From FLUQ01 sp031551515 (GTDB lineage: Bacteria; Desulfobacterota; Desulfovibrionia; Desulfovibrionales; Desulfovibrionaceae): 46,291 nucleotides of DNA. The stretch covers positions 1-46,291 of the forward strand of contig JAVBNL010000026.1 of NCBI GenBank assembly GCA_031551515.1, read 5' to 3'. The first letter of the stretch is position 1, and the number at the start of each line of letters is the position of its first letter. A program made the translations under genes and the position numbers. Below the pieces are notes generated by a model. That model did no database searches. It was not told the origin of the DNA and saw nothing but the letters and a program-made list of their open reading frames with translations. This document shows, one piece after another, positions 15,129 through 23,059 of the stretch.

Positions 15129-15509
15129 TTACAACTCTGCTTTCCAGTGGCCGTGCAGGTTGCAATACTCACGTGCTATCACATGCTTGGCCGCAACGCA
15201 AAAGTCCGCTTCAGGGGCGTCGCCGGCCTTCAGGAACTTGTGGTAGGCGATACCGTCTGCGATAAGCTCAATCCATTGAATCCAATGTTTTTCTTCCATC
15301 GGGTGGGCCACGGCGCCGACTTTGACTGTATAGCCGGTGGCGGTCTTTTCGATGACGGGCACGTGTTTTTCTTTGGCGCCGTCAGAGGTGCCTTCAACCA
15401 TCAGTTTCATGGGCCCGCCGCAACAGTCGGGGGTAGCGGCCCCTGCGAACAGAACTTCCAGCAGATTCCCGCATTTTTCACATTTGTAGACTTCAAACTG
15501 CTTAGCCAT
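15129..15509 (-). CDS. dfx: desulfoferrodoxin (superoxide reductase, two-iron type)
   Basis: A 126-residue protein that reduces superoxide to hydrogen peroxide. The N-terminal desulforedoxin-like centre has C10, C13, C29 and C30. The catalytic centre-II domain shows the EKHWIQWIEL histidine segment and CNLHGHW at the C-terminus, giving the usual four-His/one-Cys site. ATG 15509 has a strong AAGGAGG upstream; the earlier in-frame ATG at 15578 does not. It is first in the dfx-rub-roo order, so rubredoxin is its natural electron donor. A perfect small palindrome AGGAA-TAC-TTCCT at 15589-15601 in the leader could be an operator but is unproven. Confidence 0.97.
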   Translation of the reverse strand: MAKQFEVYKCEKCGNLLEVLFAGAATPDCCGGPMKLMVEGTSDGAKEKHVPVIEKTATGYTVKVGAVAHPMEEKHWIQWIELIADGIAYHKFLKAGDAPEADFCVAAKHVIAREYCNLHGHWKAEL

Positions 15510-15693
15510 GACAGCCTCCTTAACAGGTTTTCCGGCAGCGGGGGCAAGGCCTCGGCCGGTCGGTACGGAATTCCGCATTCAGCCAATCAGGAATACTTCC
15601 TAATTAGTCATCTGGCAAGACAATTCACACATACCATAACCGGTATATTTGTCGATAAAAGGAAGCTATTATTTTGAACGAAAACAAAAGCCG

Positions 15694-17022
15694 CTATTGC
15701 ACGGGCAAAAGCGCCGGATTCTCTTCGCCCATGGCCACATGCAGCATGGAAAGCGCGATGAGATAATCCGATTGCGCGCCGGTCAGGGCGGCTTCAGCCA
15801 TGGTCAGCTTGGACTGGGCGTCCAGCACGTCAATAAAGATACCCACCTGGGCCTGATAGCGCGCATCGGCCATGCGATAGGCTTCTTTGGCCTGTTCCAG
15901 CCCTTTTTGCGCGACCTTGATCCGTTTCGCCGCTTCAGAAATCTTCAGCAACCGCGAAGAGATATCATAGGCGATTTCCTGGCGCAGGTTGCTTTCTTCG
16001 GCTTTCAGCCGGTTTTCGTTCTGCTTGGACTGCTGCGCCGAATAATACGTGGTGCCCCACGAAAAGGCCGTCCATTCGCCGGTAATGCCGAAAAACCACT
16101 GGTTGTAATTTTGCGGCATGTTGGAGCTACCCGACACCGACGGGCTGTCGCCCTGGGCGTTCCAACCCCCTTCAGCCGTGACTTTGGGGTAGAGGTCGCT
16201 CTTGATGATGTTGGTGTCTTTGCTCGCGATGGCCACGGATTTTTCAGCCATGCGCAGGTCCGGCCGTTTGCTGTAGGCAGCCGCAAGGCAGCGCTCGAGG
16301 CTGCGCAAAAAAGGAATATAGGCCAGATCGCCCATGTAGTTGACGTCTTTGTCCACGGGCAGCACGAGAAGCGTATTCAGCCGCGAAACCTGCGTTTCGT
16401 ATGTATTGGTGGCTTGCAGCACCGCGTTTTCAGCGGTCGCCACGTCCACTTCGGCCTGAAGCACGTCCAGCCGGGGGCGCAGGCCCACGTCGTAAAAAGC
16501 CTGAGTCACTTTGAGCTGCGAGCGCAGGCGTTCGAGCGAATCCTGGGCGCTGCGCACGTTTTCGCGCGCCTGAAGCAGCAGCAGGAAATTTTCTTGCACG
16601 GTGCCGATCAGGGCCAGGCGGGCGCGGTCAAGGTTCGCTTCCGCGTTTTCCTTTTCCAGCACCGAGCGCTGATAGGTGTTCAGGGTGGCGAAGCCGGAAA
16701 AGACGTTCTGGCGCAGCCAGATGTTCCACGAAAACAGGTCTTTGTCCCGTTCGGTATTGGAGCCGGGCGCGTATTTCTTTTCGCGCTTCTGATAGCCGTA
16801 GGTAGTGCCCAGAGCCGGGCCGAAAGCGCCGCGAGCGGCCTTGATGCCTTCTTCAGCGCCTTTGGTGGTGGACTTGGCCGCTTCGATGGTGAAGTTTTCT
16901 TGCAAGGCGCGATTGACCGCTTTGCCCAGCGTATACGTCTCTTGCGCCGCCGCCGCGAAAGCGCCGCACGGCAAAAACAGCAGCAGGCCCAACACGGCCG
17001 GCCAGGTGAAACCCTTTGCCAT
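15694..17022 (-). CDS. TolC-family outer-membrane channel protein
   Basis: A 442-residue precursor with a signal peptide (MAKGFTWPAVLGLLLFLPCG, ending AFA) followed by two repeated outer-membrane-efflux halves rich in long amphipathic helices (for example RSVLEKENAEANLDRARLAL and LKAEESNLRQEIAYDISSRL). Such proteins trimerise into the exit duct for type I secretion or drug efflux. No membrane-fusion protein or inner-membrane pump lies beside it, so the partner is elsewhere. It is divergent from tolQRAB, and the 298-base gap (17023-17320) must hold both promoters plus a partial repeat module at 17239. The exact subfamily cannot be fixed from sequence alone. Confidence 0.85.
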   Translation of the reverse strand: MAKGFTWPAVLGLLLFLPCGAFAAAAQETYTLGKAVNRALQENFTIEAAKSTTKGAEEGIKAARGAFGPALGTTYGYQKREKKYAPGSNTERDKDLFSWNIWLRQNVFSGFATLNTYQRSVLEKENAEANLDRARLALIGTVQENFLLLLQARENVRSAQDSLERLRSQLKVTQAFYDVGLRPRLDVLQAEVDVATAENAVLQATNTYETQVSRLNTLLVLPVDKDVNYMGDLAYIPFLRSLERCLAAAYSKRPDLRMAEKSVAIASKDTNIIKSDLYPKVTAEGGWNAQGDSPSVSGSSNMPQNYNQWFFGITGEWTAFSWGTTYYSAQQSKQNENRLKAEESNLRQEIAYDISSRLLKISEAAKRIKVAQKGLEQAKEAYRMADARYQAQVGIFIDVLDAQSKLTMAEAALTGAQSDYLIALSMLHVAMGEENPALLPVQ

Positions 17023-17238
17023 CGTTCGCTCCTTGCCCTAAAAACGCGTACCGGTAATAGCAAGAGGCTTGTTCCTTGTCCACTGCGAGGGATCCCCTTT
17101 CCGCCCCGGGAAAACCCGCTACCGCTGTCTTGTGCGTTTTTTTCATAAAAGGATATATTTTTTTCTGGCAATAGCGGCGCATTCGCGCTATCCGGCTGTG
17201 TGCCCATGCGTCAGAAAGATGCCGTAATGGGCGCGCGT

Positions 17239-17275
17239 TAGAGCAGGCTCGCTTTGAAAAAGTGAATGTGCTCCA
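17239..17275. repeat. modular palindromic repeat, partial copy (terminal module)
   Basis: TAGAGCAGGCTCGCTTTGAA and the following AAAGTGAATGTGCTCC match the reverse complement of the outer hairpin of the copy at 41339-41373, with the shared core GCTTTGAAAAAG and AGAGCA/TGCTC ends. The central GCAAGGATTTGC palindrome is absent. It lies upstream of tolQ, between the divergent tolC-like and tol genes. Confidence 0.6.
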
Positions 17276-17320
17276 ACAGATCGTTTCGCCGAAAGGCGTG
17301 CCCTAGGAGACCAAAGGATT

Positions 17321-18019
17321 ATGGATAATTTCAGCATTGTCGAGATCGTCTCAAAAGCGACCCTGGTCGCCCAGCTCGTGCTGCTCATTCTGCTGTTCAT
17401 GTCCGTCGGCAGCTGGAGCTTGATCATCTATAAGTATTTCGCTCTGACATCCGCCCGGCGCAAAGCGCTGGCGGGCATCGTGCGCTTCACCGACGCCCGC
17501 GACCTGCGCGAAGCCGTGCAGTCGCTGGGCGGCGATATCGCGTCCCCGCTCTATCACGTGGCCCAGCAGGGCGTTGCGGAATTCAACCGGCTGAAAGAAG
17601 CGGGCAACACCCCGGACGTGGTGGCCGACAACGTGCGCCGCGCGCTGCGCCAGGGCGTGAGCGAAGCCATGTCCAAACTGATCTCGTCGCTCTCTCTTCT
17701 GGCGACCACGGCCAACACCGCCCCCTTTATCGGGCTGTTCGGCACGGTTTGGGGCATCATGCATTCGTTCCACGAGATCAGCCTGAAAAAGACCGCGGCC
17801 ATAGCCACCGTGGCGCCCGGCATTTCCGAAGCGCTTATCGCCACCGCCCTGGGCCTGTTCGTGGCCATACCCGCGACCATGGGCTACAACATGTTTCTCA
17901 GCCGCATCAACTATATTGAAGCGGAACTGGTCAACTTCGCCGGCGTCTTTCTGAACCGGGTGCAGCGCGAACTCAATGCCGTCAAAAAGGCCGAGGCCGC
18001 CTCTCACGGCGCGAGGTAA
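17321..18019 (+). CDS. tolQ: TolQ/ExbB-family proton channel subunit
   Basis: A 232-residue inner-membrane protein with three predicted helices: near residues 12-32, about 125-150 (ANTAPFIGLFGTVWGIMHSF) and about 165-190 (ISEALIATALGLFVAIPATM). These are the conserved MotA/TolQ/ExbB segments that form the proton channel with TolR. The pentameric channel energises TolA to keep the outer membrane attached during division. AAAGGA precedes ATG 17321. tolR follows after three bases and the full tolQRAB order is present, which favours TolQ over ExbB. Confidence 0.93.
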   Translation: MDNFSIVEIVSKATLVAQLVLLILLFMSVGSWSLIIYKYFALTSARRKALAGIVRFTDARDLREAVQSLGGDIASPLYHVAQQGVAEFNRLKEAGNTPDVVADNVRRALRQGVSEAMSKLISSLSLLATTANTAPFIGLFGTVWGIMHSFHEISLKKTAAIATVAPGISEALIATALGLFVAIPATMGYNMFLSRINYIEAELVNFAGVFLNRVQRELNAVKKAEAASHGAR

Positions 18020-18022
18020 GCC

Positions 18023-18478
18023 ATGAGCATGTCGGTCGGCACCAAAGGCTTTGTTTCAGAGATCAACGTCACGCCCTTTGTGGACGTGATGCTGGTGCTG
18101 CTCATCATTTTCATGGTCACGGCGCCGCTGATGACCGAAGGGCTGGACGTGGACCTGCCCAAAACCCAGGCCGCGAAAACTCTGCCCACAGACAAAGATC
18201 ACGTGATCTTGTCCATCCGCAAAGACGGTACCGTGTACCTTGACACCTATCAGGTCAAAGATATCGCCGACCTGGAAATACAGCTCGCCGCCGTCGCCAA
18301 AGAGCAGAAACGCCAGGTTTTTTTGCAGGCGGATAAAGATGTGAACTACGGCCGGGTGGTCGACGTCATCGGCCGCATACGGGCCGCGGGCATCGACAAA
18401 TTGGGCATGGTGGCTGAATCGGCCGAGGCGGATGCTTCCGCCGCATCCAAAACTCCCGCCGGCGGATCTCGCAGGTAA
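18023..18478 (+). CDS. tolR: TolR/ExbD-family protein
   Basis: A 151-residue single-pass inner-membrane protein. Its helix begins INVTPFVDVMLVLLIIFMV, with D21 the conserved proton-accepting aspartate. The periplasmic domain (about residues 50-140) ends in a low-complexity Ala/Ser tail. It works with TolQ to convert the proton-motive force into TolA movement. The start follows GAGGTAAG closely and lies three bases after tolQ. A second in-frame ATG at residue 3 is possible. Confidence 0.93.
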   Translation: MSMSVGTKGFVSEINVTPFVDVMLVLLIIFMVTAPLMTEGLDVDLPKTQAAKTLPTDKDHVILSIRKDGTVYLDTYQVKDIADLEIQLAAVAKEQKRQVFLQADKDVNYGRVVDVIGRIRAAGIDKLGMVAESAEADASAASKTPAGGSRR

Positions 18479-18493
18479 GGTTGCTTGTTTTCT

Positions 18494-19372
18494 ATGGGCC
18501 AATCCCGGGTAATCAGTTTTCTCGTATCGTTATGCCTGCACGCGGCCGTCTTTGCGGCCGTGCTGTTTTGGCCCGCGCCTTACCGCCCGCCCGTCGACCT
18601 GAACATGCCGATGCTCGATTTGAACCTGACCACCATCGGCAAACCCGGCGGCCCGCCCGCGCAGCCCACGAAACCCAAAGCGTCGGATGCGCCCCAAACG
18701 CCCCCCAGCGCGCCGCAAACGCCGCCGGACAAACCCGCGCCGCAGCCGGACCCCAAAAAGCCCGACCCCGTGCAGGCGAAACCCGACGTGAAGCCCACCC
18801 CGGCGCCTGACGTTAAAACCATCGCCGATACGCCCAAGAAAGAAGACAAGCCGGTCAACGCCACCAAAACGGCCGCGCCGGAAAAGCCCAAAGAAAAACC
18901 CGAGGACGTGCTGAAAAAAGCCCTCGGCGACCTGGGCAAAAATGCGCCCAAGCAGCCTTCCGGCGGCGGCAGCGGCAAGCCCGACCCCAAAGCGCTTGAT
19001 AGAGCGCTGGGCGAGTTCAAAAAAACCGGGGGGTCCGGCGATACCACCGGCGACGGCCCCGGCGGCGAGGGCGGCGACGGCATCGGCGTTGTCGGCTCGT
19101 ACCAGCAGTCGCTGGCCAGCCGCATCAAGCCGCACTGGGAATACGTCGGCCGGGCCGACCGCCAGAACCCCACGGCGGTGGCCACCATATCCATCGCCAA
19201 AGACGGCACCATCATCGACGCCACCATCGCGCAGTCTTCGGGCAACGCGGCCTTTGACGGATCGGTGCTGAAGGCCGTAAAAGACACAGTTAAAGTCGAA
19301 CCGCCGCCAACCCCGGCGCTGATGAAGGTCAACATCACCTTCGCTTACGAAGCGCTGGCCGGCGGGCGCTGA
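18494..19372 (+). CDS. tolA: TolA/TonB-like energy-transducing protein
   Basis: A 292-residue protein spanning the periplasm. It has an N-terminal membrane anchor (VISFLVSLCLHAAVFAAVLF), a long Pro/Lys/Ala-rich rod from about 45 to 150, a Gly-rich hinge and a C-terminal TonB/TolA domain (SYQQSLASRIKPHWEYVG; VATISIAKDGTI). In the Tol system this domain contacts Pal and TolB. The rod is short and proline-rich, more TonB-like than the helical rod of E. coli TolA, but the position between tolR and tolB supports TolA function. ATG 18494 is 13 bases from AAGG; a TTG at 18485 with a 4-base spacer is an alternative start. Confidence 0.85.
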   Translation: MGQSRVISFLVSLCLHAAVFAAVLFWPAPYRPPVDLNMPMLDLNLTTIGKPGGPPAQPTKPKASDAPQTPPSAPQTPPDKPAPQPDPKKPDPVQAKPDVKPTPAPDVKTIADTPKKEDKPVNATKTAAPEKPKEKPEDVLKKALGDLGKNAPKQPSGGGSGKPDPKALDRALGEFKKTGGSGDTTGDGPGGEGGDGIGVVGSYQQSLASRIKPHWEYVGRADRQNPTAVATISIAKDGTIIDATIAQSSGNAAFDGSVLKAVKDTVKVEPPPTPALMKVNITFAYEALAGGR

Positions 19373-19402
19373 TAGTTGAAAAAATACCGTATGGAGCATG
19401 AC

Positions 19403-20707
19403 ATGTTTCGGACCTGGACCCGGATATGCCTTTTCGCGGCGCTGATCTGCCTGTTGACGCCGTCTTTCGTTTTCGCCGCCGATGCGGCGCCCGTCTTGAT
19501 CACCAACCCGGCCCTGCGCGTGCGCATCGCCATGGCCGCGCCCATAGGCGGAGGGAGCCCCGCGGCCAAGGTCAATCAGTTCATCGAAGAAGACCTGGGC
19601 TTTTTGCCCTTCGTCACCATGATCGACCCGCGCGCCGTGCCCGGCGGCGTTTCACAGCCCGTTGCCAGCGGCGATTCGCTTGATCTCAAACGCTTTCAGC
19701 TGGCCGGGGCGCACATGCTGATCACCGCCGCCTGGTTTTCAGACGGCGCGAAACCCAGGGTGGAACTGCGCGTTTTTGACGTGACCAGCGGCAAGTTCGT
19801 GTTCGGCAACAGCTACAGCGGGGCGGATGAAGCGGCCGCGGGGGATGTGGCCGACAAATTCTGCGCCGATTTGATGAAGGCCATCACCGGCCGGGGGGAA
19901 TTTTTCCGCTCCACCATCGCTTTCGTCAAAAGCGACGGGCCGAACAAAAAAGATATCTGGGCCGTGCGCCCCACGGGCAGAAATCTGCGTCGCCTGACCA
20001 ACCTGCCCGGCGACGCGCTTTCTCCTTCCTGGTCGCCCGACGGCCGTTTCGTGGTCTTCAGCCATCTGGATCGCCGCACGCACGCCCTTGGCATATGGGA
20101 TAGCGCCACCCACGCGGTGCAGCGCATCCGCTTTCCCGGCAACACTGTCATCGGGCCCTGCTTCATGCCGGACAACAAGGTGGCAGTCAGCCTTTCTACC
20201 GGCAGAAACCCCAGCATATTCTTGCTGAACCACCAGTTCCAGCGCGAGCGCGCTCTGGTCGACAGCTCCAGCATCGACGTCTCCCCTTCCGTGGACGCCA
20301 CGGGCACCAAGATGGCTTTCGTTTCCAGCCGCATGGGCAACCCGCATATTTTCTTGAAAGACCTGAAAAGCGGCGCCGTCACCCGCATCACCTACGACGG
20401 CAAGTACAACACGGAGCCTTCCATCAGCCCCGACGGCACGCTGATCGTGTTTTCGCGCATGATGGGCGGCGGGCACAAGATTTTTGTCCACGACCTGCTC
20501 AGAAACACCGAAACGCAACTGACTTTTGGCGGCGGCAGCGACGAGCAGCCCGCCTTCGCGCCCGACAGTTATTTCATTGCCTTCACCTCCAGCCGGAGCG
20601 GGACAAAACAGCTCTATCTGACCACCCGCAACGGCGGCGAACCCAAGCGCATTCCCACGGGCAGCGGCGACGCGTCATTCGCGGATTGGGGACTTTTCCC
20701 CAGATAA
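19403..20707 (+). CDS. tolB: Tol-Pal system beta-propeller protein TolB
   Basis: A 434-residue periplasmic protein. A signal peptide (FAALICLLTPSFVFA) is followed by an N-terminal alpha/beta domain that meets TolA and a C-terminal six-bladed propeller that binds Pal. WD40-like blades are visible as SPSWSPDGRFVVFS, PSISPDGTLIVFS and QPAFAPDSYFIAF. ATG 19403 has GGAG six bases upstream and places the signal peptide at the very N-terminus; earlier TTG and ATG codons (19376, 19391) are less likely. It lies 30 bases after tolA. Confidence 0.95.
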   Translation: MFRTWTRICLFAALICLLTPSFVFAADAAPVLITNPALRVRIAMAAPIGGGSPAAKVNQFIEEDLGFLPFVTMIDPRAVPGGVSQPVASGDSLDLKRFQLAGAHMLITAAWFSDGAKPRVELRVFDVTSGKFVFGNSYSGADEAAAGDVADKFCADLMKAITGRGEFFRSTIAFVKSDGPNKKDIWAVRPTGRNLRRLTNLPGDALSPSWSPDGRFVVFSHLDRRTHALGIWDSATHAVQRIRFPGNTVIGPCFMPDNKVAVSLSTGRNPSIFLLNHQFQRERALVDSSSIDVSPSVDATGTKMAFVSSRMGNPHIFLKDLKSGAVTRITYDGKYNTEPSISPDGTLIVFSRMMGGGHKIFVHDLLRNTETQLTFGGGSDEQPAFAPDSYFIAFTSSRSGTKQLYLTTRNGGEPKRIPTGSGDASFADWGLFPR

Positions 20708-20782
20708 GGGAGTGCAGTTTTCCTACGATAGAGAGGATAGGGACAACGGGCATGAAATTTCGCTTGCCATTACGGGATTCTC

Positions 20783-20810
20783 TTGACAAAACTAAGCGGA
20801 AGTATAGTAT
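20783..20810 (+). promoter_or_regulatory. candidate sigma-70 promoter of pal
   Basis: TTGACA at 20783-20788 is a perfect -35 match. TAGTAT at 20805-20810 (16-base spacer) or the overlapping TATAGT at 20803 (14-base spacer) can serve as -10. It lies in the 200-base gap between tolB and pal, suggesting pal can be made independently of tolQRAB. Confidence 0.6.
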
Positions 20811-20908
20811 GCAGCCGTCTCTTACAGAGGATGATGTTATATCCCTCTGAAAAAGAAGGAAGTTTCTTAACCCTATTATAGCCGATAGAAAGCTGTTGAG
20901 GAGATTGT

Positions 20909-21424
20909 ATGAAAACCATGATGCGCTTTGGCCTGTTGGCCGCCTTGGCCTGCCTGATGCTCCTGGCCGCCGGTTGCCCCGCCAAACGTCTGGACGCCGA
21001 CGCTGTCCCCGCTGGTGACGGCGCCGACAGCTCTCTGCCCACGCTGAGCGGCGAAGCTCTGCGCGCCGCCGACGAACTGACCAACGCCAAGATTTACTTC
21101 GAATTCGACAAGTTCGACATCAAGCCCGAATCCAAGCAGGTTCTGGCCCGCAAAGCCGAACTGTTGAAGAAATTCCCCCAGATCAAGGTCAGCATTCAGG
21201 GTCACTGCGACGAACGCGGCACCGAAGAATACAACCTTGCCCTGGGTGAGCGCCGCGCCCGCGCCGCTTACGAATTCCTGACCTACAGCGGCGTCGCGCC
21301 CACGCAGATGGAAATCATCAGCTACGGCAAACTGCGCCCCGCCGTGCAGGGCCATGACGAATCCGCCTGGGCGAAAAACCGCCGCGACGAATTCATCGTG
21401 CTGAACCCCCGCGGTCAGTATTAA
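20909..21424 (+). CDS. pal: peptidoglycan-associated lipoprotein Pal
   Basis: A 171-residue outer-membrane lipoprotein. The lipobox LAAGC places the lipidated cysteine at residue 23. The OmpA-like peptidoglycan-binding domain covers about 65-170 (YFEFDKFDIKPES; GHCDERGTEEYNLALGERRA; SYGKLRP). It anchors the outer membrane to the wall and interacts with TolA and TolB. The start is supported by GAGGAG before the ATG. It has its own candidate promoter and is followed by a palindromic repeat (21430) rather than a plain terminator. Confidence 0.97.
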   Translation: MKTMMRFGLLAALACLMLLAAGCPAKRLDADAVPAGDGADSSLPTLSGEALRAADELTNAKIYFEFDKFDIKPESKQVLARKAELLKKFPQIKVSIQGHCDERGTEEYNLALGERRARAAYEFLTYSGVAPTQMEIISYGKLRPAVQGHDESAWAKNRRDEFIVLNPRGQY

Positions 21425-21429
21425 TCCCC

Positions 21430-21475
21430 AGAGCAGATCTATCTGCTCTGCAAGGATTTGCCCGCAAATCCTTGC
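21430..21475. repeat. modular palindromic repeat, copy 2 (short form)
   Basis: AGAGCAGAT/ATCTGCTCT (21430-21449) is directly followed by GCAAGGATTTGC-CC-GCAAATCCTTGC (21450-21475), then CACGAGATT. Module order and sequence match copy 1 (13522), but the third GC-rich module is missing. It lies 6 bases after the pal stop and may act as its transcript end. Confidence 0.85.
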
Positions 21476-21586
21476 CACGAGATTAAAGATCAACAATGAA
21501 ACCGGGCCATGCCGCATTGCGGTATGGCCCGGTTTCGTGCTATTGCGCGCGCTACGTCGATGCCCCTATTCCACAACGAGGTTTCT

Positions 21587-23059
21587 GTGAACGCGATCAT
21601 CTTCGCCGCCGGCTGCGGCAAACGCTTTCAGCCCATCTCGCACACCTGCCCCAAACCTCTCACGCCCATCAACGGCACGCCCATCGTGGAGCAGACCCTG
21701 AAAATGCTCCGGGCAAGCAACATCGGCCGCATCAGCATCATCGTCGGCTATATGGCCGAAAAGTTCGAATACCTGAAAGACAAATACAACGTGGAGTTGA
21801 TTTTTAACCCCCGTTTTGCCGAACGCAACACCCACAGCTCGCTCCTTCTGGCCACGGACCGCCTGGACGGCTCGCTTTTGATCGACGGCGATGTGGTCTT
21901 TTCCAAAAACGTGCTGCACCGCGTAGACATAAGCAAATCGCAATTCGTGGTGCAGCCCACCCAGTACGGGCTGGAGTGGGAAGTGTTCACCGACGGGGTG
22001 AACAGAATCACCGAGGTCAAAAAGTGGACCCCCACGGGCTACAGCATGTGCGGCCTGGCCTACTGGCAGGGTGAAAGCGCGCGCATGCTCGCGGCTGAGC
22101 TGGAAAACTGCGATGCCGACGATTACTGGGAAGAGGCCGTGCTGCGCATCCTGCCGCATACCCCGGTCTATGCCACCCGCATTGACGAGCCCTTTTTGCA
22201 AGAAACCGACACCATCAAAGACGCGCTGGACTGCCGCCTGATCTCGCACGAAGAAGTGGCCCGCCTGAGCAGCGTCGATTTCACGCCGGTCAAGCTCAAG
22301 GGCCTGACCAACAGCACCTGGCAGATTCGCGACCACACCGGCGTCATGCGTTGCCTGCGCATACCCGGCCACGGCACCGACGCCTTTATCGACCGGGGGC
22401 AAGAACCGCAGATCATCGAATTGATCAAAGACCTGGGCGTTACGCCGGAAACGCATTTTTTCCCCGGCGGCCTGAAAACCACGCGCTTTCTGCCCAATCA
22501 CCGGGACGCGGTGGCCGGCGACCTTGAGCCTCGCTTCTTCGCCTCCCTCTCCGCCGCCCTGCACAAGCTGAACAGCATTCCGCACGGGCCGGATTCGCCC
22601 CTTGCGCCGCTTTTCATCACCGACCAGATCCTGAAATTCGAAAAACTTTCCGGCAAGGGCCTGACCGGGCCGGAGCGGGAATGGATCATGCGCCGCGCCG
22701 CCGCCTTTGACGCGGAACCCCAGGTGCTGTGCCACCGCGACCTGGCGTTGGAAAATATCCTGGTTTCCGGTGATCACGGGGCGGATCTGCACGTCATCGA
22801 CTTCGAATACGCGGGTTTCGCCCACCCCATATGGGAAACAGCCAGCTTCATTCTGGAATCGGGCATGAGCTTCGAAGCCCGCGAACAGTTCGCCGAGGCC
22901 CGCGGCGTCACCAGCGCCGAAGACAAACAGCGCCTGTGGGAGATGGAAATTCTGGTGGACTACGTCTGGGGCATGTGGGGCTACGAGCGCGGCTACATCG
23001 ACTATTCCGACAACAAATTCAAACGTATGGGCCTGAAACTGCGGGAAGCCTTGCAATGA
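21587..23059 (+). CDS. LicC-LicA fusion: cytidylyltransferase plus choline-kinase-like domain
   Basis: A 490-residue bifunctional protein. Residues 1 to about 230 are a nucleotidyltransferase of the LicC type (AIIFAAGCGKRF, CPKPLTPING, LLIDGDVVF). Residues about 240-490 are a choline/ethanolamine-kinase-like (LicA) domain with H383-x-D385 in LCHRDLALEN and the metal-binding D405 in VIDFEYAG. Together they could phosphorylate an amino alcohol such as choline and activate it as a CDP derivative; a LicCA fusion is known in Treponema denticola. GTG 21587 with GAGG five bases upstream is the best start. Its stop overlaps the next gene's start (ATGA), so the three genes from here to 26921 are translationally coupled. 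The substrate (choline, ethanolamine or another alcohol) is not visible. Confidence 0.87.
   Translation: MNAIIFAAGCGKRFQPISHTCPKPLTPINGTPIVEQTLKMLRASNIGRISIIVGYMAEKFEYLKDKYNVELIFNPRFAERNTHSSLLLATDRLDGSLLIDGDVVFSKNVLHRVDISKSQFVVQPTQYGLEWEVFTDGVNRITEVKKWTPTGYSMCGLAYWQGESARMLAAELENCDADDYWEEAVLRILPHTPVYATRIDEPFLQETDTIKDALDCRLISHEEVARLSSVDFTPVKLKGLTNSTWQIRDHTGVMRCLRIPGHGTDAFIDRGQEPQIIELIKDLGVTPETHFFPGGLKTTRFLPNHRDAVAGDLEPRFFASLSAALHKLNSIPHGPDSPLAPLFITDQILKFEKLSGKGLTGPEREWIMRRAAAFDAEPQVLCHRDLALENILVSGDHGADLHVIDFEYAGFAHPIWETASFILESGMSFEAREQFAEARGVTSAEDKQRLWEMEILVDYVWGMWGYERGYIDYSDNKFKRMGLKLREALQ

Noticed and set aside
18620..18960. Repeats in the Pro/Lys coding region of tolA, considered as a DNA tandem repeat
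   Set aside because: Irregular units reflecting a low-complexity rod in the protein, not a tandem array.
21566..23056. 496-codon open frame antisense to the LicC-LicA fusion
   Set aside because: No recognisable domain and fully covered by a gene with catalytic motifs.
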